From Puffinus mauretanicus (taxonomy: Eukaryota > Chordata > Aves > Procellariiformes > Procellariidae), in NCBI GenBank assembly GCA_023333565.1, contig JAJKFH010001062.1, forward strand, positions 62,001 through 126,000: 64,000 bases of DNA, written 5' to 3'. A program made the position numbers and the translations under genes. This document shows, in pieces, positions 36,481 through 49,612 of the stretch (position 1 is the stretch's first letter; every line of letters starts with the position of its first letter). The notes under the pieces were generated by a model that searched no databases, was not told the DNA's origin, and worked only from the letters and a program-made list of their open reading frames with translations.

Positions 36481-37679
36481 AGTATATGTAAATTATTATA
36501 CACCTTCCCAAGTGCTTACCTTACAGTTTGTAAGAAAATCATGATTTTATGTCAAATCGTGTATTCAAAGTATTTAAGGGGAATAAGGAGAAATTGTAAC
36601 ATGGAGCATTTAAAGAATGTTACTAGAGTAGAGATAATCCGGTATATTTCTATTAATTACATGGCAGTAGGTATGTGATTTGAATCTTGCTTTGCATAAG
36701 TATTTTTGGTTCTATACTATTTTCACTCTTAAAAGGTTATTCTTAAAGCGTTTTCCATGTTAGGCAAAATAAGGCAGTATAAAAACATCTAACCTGAAGC
36801 CTCTTCCCGTTCTCTACTCTTATTCACAAATATTGAGATGTTACTGTAGCCTTCCGTTTTTCAACCATTTGTGCTTTGAATCTAAATGACTGATGTTGCA
36901 ACTACCTCTTTAATCAGATCCCCATCTATTTCAAAGGAAATACAGCAACAAGTTACTACCCTTTTCCTTAAAGTTAAAAGTAGCGAATAACTGTAGAAAA
37001 ACAAATTTAAGACCAAATCTTGTTTCCATCCTCAAACCAAGTTTGATTTTTAGAAGTCATTTGTGGTGAAGTCATTGCACCCTATCGATTCCAAAATCTC
37101 ATATTCAACAGGCCTATCTGATGGTTATTACAACTCTTAATCTTCTATATGATTTTGAGTGATTTGACAGTGTTTGTCAAGGTAATTGCTTACAAGACTG
37201 TAAGAACTATAATCAGGGCTGTCAGGTGTATTGGGGCTTGCCTGAGCTGAACATATCCTGGACAGTGTGAAACTGAAGTCAGCTCCATCCTGATCTAAGT
37301 AAAAAATTATACATATGACAATCTTTTACAAAACCATAAAAAGAGAAAAGGAAAAATTTTTCTAAAAAAGGAGAGTCTCAGGAAAAATATAGGTGGTTGA
37401 ATAAAGAAAAAATGTCTGCAGCAAAAGAAAAAAAGAACAGGATCCGTGATATATTTGGAGGAAAGAAAATACATCATTGTATTGGAAAGGAATCTGGCAG
37501 ACTTTTTAATACAATTTTCAAATAACCTTTTTCATGAAATTTAGTAAGATCAATACATTTTAAATGAAATGTAGACAAATGTAGGTAAAGCATCAAAATT
37601 TCAAGACCTCACTTGAACTGAAGCATCTGTCTATATTTTTAAAGGGTATCTTCAGTTCTTTTATCTGTGAACTACTTTA
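36481..37679. other. non-coding stretch, nothing recognised
   Basis: AT-rich sequence with A-rich tracts near 37330-37440. No feature recognised. Confidence 0.45.
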
Positions 37680-37830
37680 GAAACTTAAGCTAATAAGCTC
37701 TCCATATAGCCCTGCAAAATATATACTAGTATCCCCATTTTACAGGTGAAGAAAGATTAAGTAACTTGGCTCAGACCATGAGAAAATGATGTATCAGAGC
37801 CAAATTAGTGGTTGGTTCTGCGCTCAGACC
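37680..37830 (-). repeat. MIR-type SINE relic
   Basis: TATCCCCATTTTACAGGTGA, then AGAAAGATTAAGTAACTTGGCTCAGACCATG and CAGAGCCAAATTAGTGG, match the reverse-strand MIR core in order (the 'ccccattttacagatgagg', 'gttaagtaacttgcccaaggtca' and 'ggcagagcc' landmarks). The order and spacing agree with the family as I know it. One of the better preserved old SINEs in the window. Confidence 0.75.
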
Positions 37831-40296
37831 ATTAAATCACATCTCTCGGTCCAGCCATCACTATTAACAAACTATCTTCCAAATTAACAGTGAAACATGA
37901 TCTCGCAGACCTTCTGCAGTATCCTTCTTCTCACTTCTTTCTTTTTCACCGGAGCGCTCACAGACTTTATTTCCTAGTGAGAGTTGAAACACTGAGATCT
38001 ACTTTGAGTATTGATATTAATGTGTAAAAGTCCCTGCACGACAGAACTGATCCAGAGCTTTCTGTAGTGCAGAAGGTCGTGCATCTGGCATCTGCACCTG
38101 GTGAAAAGCTATTCAAAAGAAAACAGTAGAGCCATTTTCCAACGGCTACATATGTGCCTCCCACAGAGAGCTGCAGCTTCTGGCTTGGGGTAAGGACAGG
38201 AACTCGGTTACCGCTCTGTATTTTTTCAACGTGAAAAAACTATTATACCAATTTAGGTGGCTCTTCATTACTAAGTAGCTTGGGCTGTAAGGCTGCCTTA
38301 AGTCACCTTTCCTCTCAGTTAACAGTGGGCAAAAGTCTCCAGCAGTCATCTTCATTAAGCTTTATTGTCTTTCATCTTACAACAGAGTGTAGAAATAGAA
38401 ATGAAAATGTGCTCCAGTTAGACAAACAAGTGCCCGTATTGTTTCAGGTTACTAAAAGCAATAATTCAGTCAACAGCTTCTAAGGATTTCATTAGATATT
38501 TGTTTCTTTCTCATATTCTCCTCCGTCTTATCACTTATTTTTGTGCAGCCATTTTGTTTCCACTTGAGCAGAGTGGGAGAAATCCTGATCCCTTTGCAGT
38601 CAAAGGCAATGGTGAATATACCCTTTGCTGCAAGGTTTTGTCATGTGCATAGCATGCAGCACACAGTAAAAAAGCTTCTTGCTATTTAATAGTATTACAA
38701 ATATACTGTCTTTCTATCTGTGAGATACATATCTGCTATATACTTCGCAGCAGTAAATCTTCAAGTATAAAGAGATAAATTGGTCCTGGCATAATTCCAG
38801 TGGAGTAATTAGGGTGAAACCAGGACTGAGTTTGCCCGGCAGCGTCTGGTTCAGGAGTTGAGAACTATCTTGCTAGGACTCAAAGACGTGAAGAATTTAC
38901 CACAAGAAGAAAACTAACACTTTTTGATTCCTTCCCTAGGCTTGCCATATCCTACAAGGAATATCATCGGTGGGTCACAGCTGAATGTCAATGGTTTGGT
39001 AGGAAGTACAGTCTCATTGCACAGAGATATACAATGTACCATGATGTGAAGAAGATACAAATCCTGACTTAGCAAAGCTCAGAATATAGGGCAGAGGAGA
39101 AGAGAGGCAGGGAGGTATGTAGACAGAATGATGGACGGATAGATTACTTATGATAATAAATTACATTATGGCTACTTTGTTTGAAAGATTGCCTTCTTGT
39201 AAATGGAGAGTTGCTCTGCTGAGGCAAGAGACATCCTTGCAGAACAGGGAGAGAATTTTACTGAAGAAGTGGGACAAAATGCTTCATACCTTTGCTTGTT
39301 GGGCAGGCTGAGGAGAAGTCAGGTCATAGCCTACCTCCAAGCCTTGAGGTCTGGATTCTCTCCCACCCACCACAGCTGCTGCTGGGCTGAGGAGAAAGCC
39401 AGGCCCAGATATTCAATTCCTGTTTAGCAGTGGGTAAGAGGAATTGCCTCCAGCTTTTCTGCCAAGGTGGAAACCACAAGAAGTTTGCCAGTTGTGGCAA
39501 TTGGTTTCAGTCCCATCCTTCTCATGCTTCATTAAGTTACTAGGCAGTTGGTAAGATCAAGGGACTGGGTTTGGAAAAGGTTTTGGAAAAGCCAAAACCC
39601 CCCAGAGTCTCGCCATATGTAGTCCCTGGATGTGAAGTGCAGGTGCTGCAGTCGTGTTCAGTGTGTCTGGGGGCCCAGTTCAGCTGACTCGCTGGGAGAT
39701 GCTATAGCATTGTCTCGCAGCTTAGCAGCGCACAGTGTGTCTGTATGCCTATGCACCTTGAGATTACCCTTGTCTTACCTTTTACGTGACAAAGGTTGGG
39801 AAGCTCGACTGTTTTTAGGATTCTGAAAGGAGAGTGGGGGCACTGCTTTCAGAGCCACCCAGGTGCTGGTGTCAGCAGAAGTCTTTTTGCCAAGCAGTGT
39901 GGGCTGAATGCTTATGTAATTTTAAGAAAATTGTGAACTCTGAATTTCATCATATGCTTGTGTCTCTGTTTTGTTACTTCTGCATTTCCATCAGAGATAC
40001 TGCGCCAAAGCAAAGACCACAAAGCATGAAATCTTTGAGAGCCTCATGGGTGTGTTACTGTTCCAAGATAAATATATCTTCATTTTACCCAGAGTCTTAC
40101 CTCAAGCACTGATTGAGAACAGTTTATAGAAGCATAAGTATTGAATTGATCTAAGGGCAGCAAAGACCCCAGAGAAAGTGTAACAAAGTTTACTGTGTTG
40201 TTTATATAATTAAGATTCTTTTCTAGCACCAAACTATAGCTCCAGTTATAAAAAAATCTCACTCAGTGTTTGACTTGGTTATGAACAGAAGAAGTC
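37831..40296. other. non-coding stretch with a weak repeat relic
   Basis: No gene recognised. The part 38577-38640 (GAAATCCTGATCCCTTTGCA onward) may be another degraded palindromic-repeat relic. A perfect 8-bp stem, GGTTTTGG-AAAAG-CCAAAACC, lies at 39579-39599. Confidence 0.4.
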
Positions 40297-40373
40297 AAAT
40301 TCAGCCCTAGCATAAACATTCAAATTCCACTGAAATCAAGAGGCATTGTTGCCACTTACACCATGGCTGAATT
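40297..40373. repeat. palindromic repeat relic with AATTCAGCC arms
   Basis: Opens AAATTCAGCCCTAG and closes ACCATGGCTGAATT, so the ends are inverted (AATTCAGCC with GGCTGAATT). The middle contains CCACTGAAATCAAGAGGCATTG-like sequence, as in the old amniote repeat type noted at 36410. Confidence 0.55.
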
Positions 40374-40429
40374 GGGTCTAATGATTTGCAGAGCATCAAA
40401 GCAGCTGCCACTGCAAATGTAATTACTAT

Positions 40430-40605
40430 TTATAACAAATTATTACTTTTATTGTACTAGCACCTGGTGGACCACTTGGATGTGAAGCTCCCTACAATAG
40501 ACACCATTGCATGTTTTTAGGAGAACATCCCCCATTTTATACTTTATAAGTGGACAAGGGAAGTGCTACAGATTGTCCAAGGCCACCTGGCAAGCTTATG
40601 AAGTT
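40430..40605 (-). repeat. MIR-like old amniote SINE relic
   Basis: ATTATTACTTTTATTGTACTAGCACC at the left, then CCCCCATTTTATACTTTATAAG, and GATTGTCCAAGGCCACCTGGCAAG at the right follow the order of the amniote MIR-like SINE that begins 'tattattattta...agtgcc' and holds 'cccattttacag...' and 'ttgcccaaggtcacacagcaag'. Identity is moderate. Confidence 0.55.
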
Positions 40606-42769
40606 TGGAACAGTTGTATTCTTGTCTTCTTGAAGTAGGCTGTCTGCGACTGTTCACTCAACTCCTGTTCAGGTTTTGGGTAACGCACAGCCCATGCCAA
40701 GGCCCGATGTACACTGGGAGCAGCACCATTAGGTCCATGCAAAAGCAACACGTAGGCTGGACTCAATGGCCAGGAAGGGCTAGGGGTCATTATGCAGCCA
40801 TTATCGTCTGCAGCTTGCTGTCTCCTGCAGCCATCACCCTTACATTGATTGTCTGGCAGTTTCTTCAGAATCCACTAACTTATGGAAATGGTACAGACCC
40901 AGCTTCCAAGCTGAAAGGTATAAATACGTCAGCTTAGCCAAAAAGCTTTGGAAGTGCATTCAACAGCATCCGGACTGCTGAGGCTTTCATGGTTGCCCAC
41001 ATGGGACGCCCACACCCTGACAGGGAAGGAAAGGGCAACACTCCCACCCTCACTCAATTAGGTAACTCATTTGCTCATAGGCACACGAGTTGCAAGTGAT
41101 GAATTAGAGAACTTGTGAGTTGGAAACCTCATGAACAAAGTGATGAATTAGTGCATTCATATATTAGATTAGTCTGTAAAAAGGGCTTGAGCCCTTTTTT
41201 GACGTTTGTTCATTTTCTTTCCTAAGGAGTCACAGAATAAAGTTTAATTTACAGAATACTTTGTCCTGTACATTTGAGAGATACAAATAGACTGTGACAG
41301 CTGCTGTAGTTCACTATAACTGTTCTTTCTGTACAAATATTAGCTGAATGCTTTTGTTGTACAATGCATTTTGTGCATCCTTTGGCAGGGCAAGAAGAAC
41401 ATTTTGAGCTAAAGTGGATCTTTGCACCCACTCTGTGCCCTTACACCATCCAGATCTACAAGATGCAGGTGAAGTTGCCATTACCATGGCTTGCAATCTG
41501 TGTGGATGCCTACACTGTGCTCGTAGAACTAAATGGTGTTCATGTCAATAGTAATGCTCCCATTGATTTCATCTGTGTCCAAGCATGGTCATTCAGACCT
41601 AGCCAGCTGCTGGATTATATTTCCTCTAGGCTATTGCCAGCAGCAGCCCTGTGGTGATAGCCAGGACAAGCCCCAGCAGCAGGCCTCCATTTCTTCAGTT
41701 CCAGCTGAATTTGTGTGAGTTTGAGCTTGGTCATGTCATGGACAAGGTGAAATCAGCTGCAACAGATTTTGCTTCTCGAGGAACAATATGAGATGTTTGT
41801 CCTTCACCAAGCCATCGTCTTCCCCAGACCTGGCTAATCTGATATTCTGTGGGGTTGCTTGTGGCAGCAGTGGATCACAGGCAGAGCTCTAATCTGAAGC
41901 TGAGGTTTTTCGTCCCGTTCAGATGACATAAAAGTCTCCTGAGAACAACAAAAGTTGTCCAAGTTCTGTGGATACTTCCAAACATACGATACCCAATAAT
42001 TAATTAAACACTGATCTTCCCATGTTGGCCTTCAAACTGAGTGAGCAATTCACTCCCCTTTTTTCAAAAAGAGTACTTTCTCAGGTTCAAGTGAGACTGC
42101 AGCCTGTGATTCATCTAGGGCTTTCACAAGAAGTGAGTGAGAAAAGAAGGATCCTCAAGTCACTGTAAACACACTTCCCAGATGCCTTACGCTTCAGCTG
42201 GGATTTGTACAAATGGCCTTTCAGACTAAATGGGCCCCACTAATCTGCAGTGCAAAGCTGTCTCTATTGCATTTTCTGTATTTGTTACCATGAGCAGTAG
42301 GGTGACAGCTTGATTATAGTTATGACGTTTAAGGAGCCAGGATTTTTCTTCTGTTACCGGAAGAACAAAAGAGATCACTTGCTTTGAAAGGGAAGAGCCT
42401 GAAAGTCCATTTTTAGTTTGAGACTTAATCAAAAGTTCTTCATTAAGCTTTTATTTTAGAGATCAGAGGAAATTATCTCAGACCAATGTGATGTGGTTAT
42501 GCATTACCATGAAAAAATGTGGTACTCCATGCTAGTGCACCATTCAAGGACTGCAGTCAAAACTAAAAAGAGTAAATGTCACCAAGCCATAATTTCTGTT
42601 CACAGCTGTAGACTGATTGAAGTGCATGACCTTCCTGCACTACAAGTAAGAGGCAGCCTTTCTTCAGAGGACACAGCAAATCCAAGGAGTGAGACACATA
42701 TAGCGTGTAACTCAAGTAAGAAGTAATGAGCTTAAAAGGAGATGTAATTCAAATAATGGTTGCAGTGTA
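40606..42769. other. non-coding stretch with weak repeat relics
   Basis: Contains a probable palindromic-repeat scrap at 41525-41590 (TGTCAATAGTAATGCTCCCA then TTGATTTCA). Open frames up to 110 codons have no recognised domain. Confidence 0.4.
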
Positions 42770-42870
42770 TTTTAAAACTAGAGTCTGCCTTCGCTGCAGT
42801 CTCAGAGCTCCCACTGACATCTGTAAAGTGGGCAGTAAATAATGGAAATACTGGGCTTGACCTTCAAGTT
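42770..42870 (+). repeat. possible MIR relic
   Basis: CATCTGTAAAGTGGGCAGTAAATAATGG resembles the MIR phrase 'catctgtaaaatggggataataat', preceded by a weak CTCAGAGCTCCCACTGA. Only one landmark is convincing. Confidence 0.3.
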
Positions 42871-45537
42871 GCTACTTCAGGAGGGGCGAAAACCCTAACT
42901 AAATTCACAGTGAAATGGGTCTGTTCAACAGAACCTTTTCTGGAGAACGAATAAAGCCTATCATTCTGTACTGATTTTAAATGGTTAATCATATCAGCCA
43001 TCCTTTTGAATAGCCCTTTTGCTTATCAATCAGATTAATCTTTTCTAGGAAAAATAATCACTTCCGCTGGAAACAAAAGAAAAATTCCCATCAGGAGAGG
43101 TAAGAATGTGTCCATTACTAGCTTAGTCCAGACAACCCTGTCTGTTTTACTTAATGTCTGCTGCCTTTTGCCGAAATTTCTTCCTGGCTGTGAAAAGAGA
43201 GGCAAGGCTTGGAACAGTTGGAGGGGACCGTGGAGGTGGTAATCTTTATGGAGATTCTTAAATCTTTTCCACACTTAATAAATCTGGCAGTGTCATCTAG
43301 TAATGTCCTTTTATTTAATATGTCATTCTGAATTTATCAAGAGACCCTGCTGCTTATGATGGATGCGCTCTTTCCTAGCATACTGAAATTATATATTTAT
43401 ATAAAAATACAGTTTAATTATCACATAATTCCCAGAGCAGGTAAACACTTATTTGGTAATACCAATTACATCCTTCCTCTCATTTCCTCTCTCTACTCGA
43501 CTCACAAAGTACCCTTTCCTTCAGAACTCATAAATGAGTGCTCAGCAGTCTGGTACGTATTTTATTAAGTAAAATAAGATCATTTCTATTGCAATAATAC
43601 TTCAGAACCCAGAAAGAGGGCTCCATTACAATAAAATCTCTAAAGCAACAAGAATTTTTTGAAGATGATGGTAATCAACCTTGTTTTGCATTGTCATGTG
43701 CAAGGAGGAGAAAAGAACATGGCAAAGGTACATCAGTTTTGCACCAAGTTAGTTTTGGTTTCTGCAGTCACTGGGTCACAGTTGGCTTGCTTATGTAGGG
43801 ACAGATGTCAGTCCTTCAGGGACACCTTAGCAAAAATAGATTTATAAGTCTTAATGAAAAACATCTAAAGCACTGCAAGAGAAAAAAATTGAAATTTTCC
43901 TGAAAATGGTGAGCCAAAACCAAAGAAGGCCAATTGTTTATTGTCTATCGACAGAATAAGCATATATTTTCCTGTGAATCTCAAGTCATTAACTATTGCA
44001 ATTCTACCTATTTCTGATGCTCTAATTTTAATTTCCACCGATACTTATTTTTCAGTCTTGTCTTATTTCCAAGCAGAAAGAAGCGTGACCAAAATCATAA
44101 TTATCTCCATGTGCAAATACATGCCTCTGTTTTCTATTTCGACTCTCTTTGCAGGCTAATAAATGCCATTTAATATTTTCAAGATTATCTATTTTAAACA
44201 TAATGAAGTATAGTTTAAGCAATTATTTCAGATTAAGCCCATAGATAGTCTCTGCCGGATCTGGTTGTGCAAGTTAAAGATGGCATCCCCCCCTTTTTGT
44301 TTGGCTGCCATTTCTTTGCCAGAATTTACCAGACCTGGCAAGTGGCAAATCATCCTTGATCTCTTCAGGCAGCTTATGAAAACCTGGCCAATAGGTGGTG
44401 ATGAACAATTTGAGATTATTATTATCATCAGCTAGAACAGTAACGAATATTCAGCTAGGAAATAATAAGAGGAGGAGTTTTTACGTGTTTATACAAAAAT
44501 GTTGTGAATGCAAAATCCCAGAATGATGCATCCCTCTGGCCAATCTAATGTTCTTCTCTCTTGTAAAAGACATACATTGCTTTGTTACTGCTATGCGTGT
44601 AAATAATGACAACGCTACAGTAACTCGGCAAATAGAAAGTAAGATAAATGTATGTTTAACTTCGGTTATCATAACCAATTTTTTTGACATGACATAACGT
44701 AAACATAAATAATATGTAATACAGCGAGCTTCCTGGGTGGTGTTAAACTGTTGCTCCTGATTGCACGATGTATGAATAGCCACAACTAACGCTTTATTCA
44801 TAGTTTAAGTGTCTTTTGCATAATAACTGTGCCAAAAATAGTGATAGTTTTCTTCTAACTATTTTCTAAAATCCTTTTTTTTTATTTCAAGGCATTAAAC
44901 TATTTTAAAAAACATGTATTAATTGTGAGCAATTGAGGTTTTTAGCTGTTCAGTAATGAATTACGCACCAAGAGCTGTGTTATTTCTGCTGTTCTAGCTA
45001 GTCTCAGCTAATTCATATCACATTGTTGCCGATCCCAGATTACATACGTAAGCAACAATATTTCTGACAATACTTAAAATTCTTAATTTTAAATGTTCAT
45101 CTCCATGAACAGTTACGAATGGGACTCTTAAATTAATTTTTTGAGGGTCAGTATAACTTAGTTGCCTGAGTGGTAATAGAAGGTCAATACAGATGAAGGG
45201 GAGATAACATAAAACTAAAGCAGGCATTGCATGTTTTTGTACTCATCCATTAATTTCAGTTCTGTAGAACTGTATGGCTCTCTTGGAAACATTTACTCTG
45301 TATTCTTAGGATTCAAAACTATATATAAGGACAGGCTACAAAAGAGGAGCCAATATAGGAGTCTTGCCTGGGGCATACAGGGATGGTGTTACACCTGATT
45401 TTGAGCCAAAGCTCAGAGTTGAGCTGTAGAGATGTAACTGGCAAGAGGTGACAAGCTACAGAAGTAGCTACTTTAGCAGTGCAAAAATAAACAAGGAAAA
45501 TAAATCTGGGCAAAGCGGTATGATGCTTGCTTTGGGC
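42871..45537. other. non-coding stretch, nothing recognised
   Basis: AT-rich DNA with no gene, repeat end or CpG cluster that I can support. Confidence 0.5.
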
Positions 45538-45592
45538 AGTCTGGACTGGATGAATTCCCTTCCAACCTGAATGATTCTGTGATTCTGTGAAT
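45538..45592 (+). mobile_element. CR1 3'-end scrap
   Basis: CTGGACTGGATGAATTCCCTTCCAACCTGAATGATTCTGTGATTCTGTGA has the CR1 terminal phrase (TTCCAACCT then two 8-bp units, here GATTCTGT). Only the last 55 bp or so is present: an extreme 5' truncation or a remnant. Confidence 0.75.
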
Positions 45593-48374
45593 GTGCAAAT
45601 GAAGCAGCAATAACCTCCATCAAAACTATGCTAAAGCGGAAGACAATTTTACAGCAAAAAGTTCTTCATTCCAAACTGTTTTTGTCTGCAGCAAGGTTTT
45701 GGTCTTTGAAAAGTATTTATGTTTGAAGCTGCCTTTTTAGCCAAATTCAACTTTTTGCTTTTGCATAATCCATTCCTTGTGGATTTCACAGTAACCATTT
45801 TGAAGCGTGAAACACATTCTTAAAAGCATCCCCAAAAGTGTTTCTAATTTAAGCATGCAGCAAACCACTTGAACATCAGTGTTACAAACTCACTTAACTT
45901 AAACATGTGAACAGTCAACAGAACAACTCAGAAACTGGAAGTTAAAACCATATTTAGGTGTTAGGTTTGGATTACAGCTCTGGAAGGCGGTGGGAAACAG
46001 CATCGTTGCTCCCCTTTTGAGTCTGAGGAGTAGCAGTCTTTATCGTAAGGTAAACGGTTTGTGTAGTCTTAACCCCTGGAAGCTAGGTAGTCACAGACTG
46101 GAAGCCTAGAAAGAGTTCAGAGGAATTCCTGCAAGGTTCTCCAAATAAGGTATGGTTCTTAGCCATCAAAACTTATGAGCTTTTCAAGCCAGAGAGAAAT
46201 TTTAGACATCAAAATGAACTAGACACCTTGTTGGAGATACTAAGCAGAAGAAAAATTCAAACGTAAAATCTACATTACAAATATGATAACGTTAAATAGA
46301 TGTCTATAGTGTCTTAAGTGAAAAATAACCTGGTACCCAGGAAACTAAATGAAGACTTAAAAACAGCATGCGAAAAAAGATATTACTTCTAGTTGAATCC
46401 TTAAAAACTGAACAAATTAAATTAAGTCTGTGAGCAACCTTATCTAGAATCATACAGCTCACACTCTTATAGCAATACAGAAACTAACTCACACAGAGAG
46501 CTGAAGTAAGATGTGATGTTTTGGAGAATACAACTTATCAAAACCCCCAAGTCAGCCTTCCCCCAGAGACTGGAGATCTGTAGGACAAGCTGCCATTCTT
46601 ATACAGTATAATTGTATGTCAGACTATCAAATTGTCTCAAAACATCACGGCTACAGAGAAATCAACAGTGCTTGTAAACAGATAATCCCAGCTGATCCCA
46701 AGCTGCTGTCATGTCAGAAACAATAGAATTATGATAGAGATTTAGCAGTCTTCTGATCATTTGAATCTCCGGAACATTTCTGAGCAAGCAATTATGTGGT
46801 TTCAGGATCCGTCTGATGAGGGGAGAAAGCTGTATGTTCTCCCAGCCTTGGTGGACAGAGGAGTTCCTGGGAGGGCTGGAGAGTGAGACCTGGGACCCAG
46901 CTTTGGTGTCACTGGGCACAAGATCAAAGTATAATTTTTGGGGTCTCTGGGAGGCCCACGATTGCTCAGAGTTGCAATAGGGATGGATTTGTTCACTCAG
47001 CATCTTATAGTTTAAAGACTCTCTGCATCTCTTCCATCTGCAGTGCCCAGGCTCTGATGAAGGTTAGACACCATAACCTAGCAGGAGATCTAGGGTTTCC
47101 TCTTGATTCTTTACATCCATTTATTTTACTGATATGCATACCAATAGTTGCTTTACTTGAATTTGATCTCCTACTTTTACAGAAATAAAGCAAAAATAGA
47201 AAGGGAAAGAGAAAGGATAATTTCAGTTCCTAGAACATCCACTTGGCAAAAGCCATCTGGTATTTATCTATGTCATTAATTGACTTCACAGCTGAAGACT
47301 TCAAAGAGGAACTGTGTGGGAATTGCAAATTAGGTTATTTCAAAATTTGTTTTCATTTTAACTCAGATCAATGTGTTACATTTAGAAAATTCTTACAAAA
47401 ACAGAATTTCAATAAATAATTTCAGTCTTGTAGTATTACTTTAAGAGAGTATCAAAACATTCCTCCTTAATTTTGATATTTTTCTTCTATTTTCTAGTTT
47501 AGTTGATAAAGTCTTTCTCAAATGGGCTTTCCAGTTTCTATTAAAAAATCAAAATATTCTCTTCAAACTTCTGAAATATTTCGCACTAGTTTATTCTGTT
47601 CTGTTCCAACGGGCTGCCTTCCAAATCACCACATTCCCATGTTTCAGTGCAGATTGAATGCCACTTGTTTCGCTGGAAAGTTTTGAAAGATCTGCCTACA
47701 AGGAATCGGCTGTCTAGAAGATGCTGTTAAACACTCTTTAAAAGAGGAAGAGAAATTCTGGATATGTTTGTGCTGACTGCCCCTCTTCGTTTTTGGTTGT
47801 CATCACCACAATTTCATGTGCACATCCTGCGGATGTTCCATCTGATCTGTGCTCCTGTCTGCTCAATCACATCCTCCTCGGGCCCCAGTGACCCCACCTT
47901 GCAGCTTTCAGGTGCATTTCTTTGAAACTGGGAATACGCTACCTGCAAAATTCATCTCGTTACGTGATGTTGCACAAAGAGGCTATGGTACACACTCAGT
48001 TTGCCTTTGTCAGTTGATTCTTACTAGAATAAACCAGTACTGTTTTTTTTAATTTGCTTTTGTCTCATTTTGTTTCAAACAAGGCAAAACATGCCACTGT
48101 TGAGTAACAATTTGCATTTCTGTTGTCTAATTTTTACAAAAATATATATTTACCAGGGAGTTTAAGTTTTTACAAGTAAAGAAAAAAATCATCTTCAGAA
48201 AAAACATAAGTTTCCAAGTCATAGTTTTATTGGAAGTAAGAGCATGCAAAATTGCAATGGAAGTTGCTGCATGTTTTCAACCTCAGTGGAAGCCAATAGG
48301 TAGCCTTTGTATTACAGCTGCAAAACACAAACATTTTATGTGATGTGTTGTTGTGATATAGTAATTTTATGCTT
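45593..48374. other. non-coding stretch, nothing recognised
   Basis: AT-rich DNA. A moderately GC-rich part near 46800-46990 carries a 113-codon minus-strand frame without any recognised motif. Confidence 0.45.
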
Positions 48375-48480
48375 TCCACTTTACAGATCTGGAACGAAAA
48401 AAATTAGAGTCCAGTTTGTTCCCGTCACAAGAATTACTTGCAGAGCTCCTAGAAGCATATTCCACATGTGCCGGTGATGC
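48375..48480 (-). repeat. probable MIR relic
   Basis: CCACTTTACAGATCTGGAAC, then a weakly matching middle, then GTCACAAGAATTACTTGCAGAGC follow the reverse MIR order ('cattttacagatgaggaaac', 'gtcacacag', 'ggcagagc'). Confidence 0.4.
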
Positions 48481-48789
48481 ATGCCAGAAACAGTAAATGA
48501 ATGTCATTTATGGTGGCTCTGTTGTTATCTACAGCTACAGAGAGCACAGAATAAAGTTATGCTTTTGAAATTTTGTAAAGGATGTAATTATTTTTGAAGT
48601 TCTGTTTTAGCTAGAATGGGTCAGGGCTGGGGGGCAGGGAGAGAAATGGACTACCCCACAAGGGATTTTAAAGGAGTGGCTGGGATGAAAACATAGGCTT
48701 GAATTTAGAAAAGCTCCAAAGGGTTGTAGCATGTACAGTAGCTGTTGCCAATGCTATGGTGTGTATATACAAATATACGCTGATACACA

Positions 48790-48973
48790 GGCCTAGATTT
48801 TCAAAGGAGTTTAGTATCCAGGTTTGGAACCATGTTTTTTAAAGGACTCAGATCCAACTTATCCGACATAGTTCTCTTGAAAGATATCCCGGGTTAGTTG
48901 CCTGAATGGGAGCAGAGCTCTTTAGGGCATCTGACCCCGGCTGTCGGCACCGCACGCTCAAAAATCTGGCCCC
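48790..48973. repeat. MITE-like element with inverted GGCCAGATTTT ends
   Basis: Left end GGCCTAGATTTTCAAAGG and right end GCTCAAAAATCTGGCCCC form an imperfect terminal inverted repeat about 184 bp apart outside to outside. The interior has TTAGTTGCCTGAATGGGAGC, typical of an old palindromic amniote repeat type that I remember. No obvious target duplication. Confidence 0.55.
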
Positions 48974-48976
48974 ATA

Positions 48977-48988
48977 GCGCGTACGCGC
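48977..48988. repeat. CpG-dense 12-bp palindrome GCGCGTACGCGC
   Basis: A perfect palindrome with four CpG in 12 bp, alternating purine and pyrimidine throughout, next to the MITE-like element. Further CpGs lie on both sides (about 48945-49050). Confidence 0.8.
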
Positions 48989-49596
48989 ACAGCACGCACT
49001 GCTGTGTTTGTAATTATGTGCGACGTACAGATGAATAGATAGCGGGACATTTGATTGTGATTAGGCAGATCGCATTCATTTTTAGCAAATGTTAAGAAAA
49101 AGCTGCTAAGAAAATCCAGCTGAGTCCCAGTGAGTGTCTGAAACCGGTGTTCACAGCAAATGTGGGTGGGCGGTCCCGAACTGTTTATGTGTGCTGGCCG
49201 AGAGACAACACCACCAGGAATGCCAACTGCTGGAAGCCAGATGAGAAGGTACAACCAGCTTAGTGGGACAGGAGGCGTGCCTCTGGAAACTAACCTTACA
49301 AGAAAAAGCTGCAGGTCAAAGTCACGTCATACGTAACATTCGGAGACCTTTCCTCAACTGTCTTTTGACAAACTGCTGTCAAAACGCATGATTTATTAAA
49401 AATTGTAGTGATTACCAAAATAACTACAGTGCAACTCGGTACAAAAATAGAAGAAATGGAGGAGGGAAAAAAGCTTCCCATTATTTTAAAATACACTTGA
49501 AAAGTTTTAGGTTAGAAAGGGTTGCTTCCAGGGCTGACACATTTCACAGTGTTTACAAGTTGTTAACTTTTCGTCATATACTCCTTCCAAGAAAAA

Positions 49597-49612
49597 GGGG
49601 GGGGGGGGGGGG
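49597..49612. repeat. G16 homopolymer
   Basis: Sixteen consecutive G after GAAAAA and before CGCAG. A length error in assembly is possible. Confidence 0.85.

Noticed and set aside
46662..47003. 113-codon minus-strand open frame
   Set aside because: No recognised motif; overlapping frames on the other strand have similar length.
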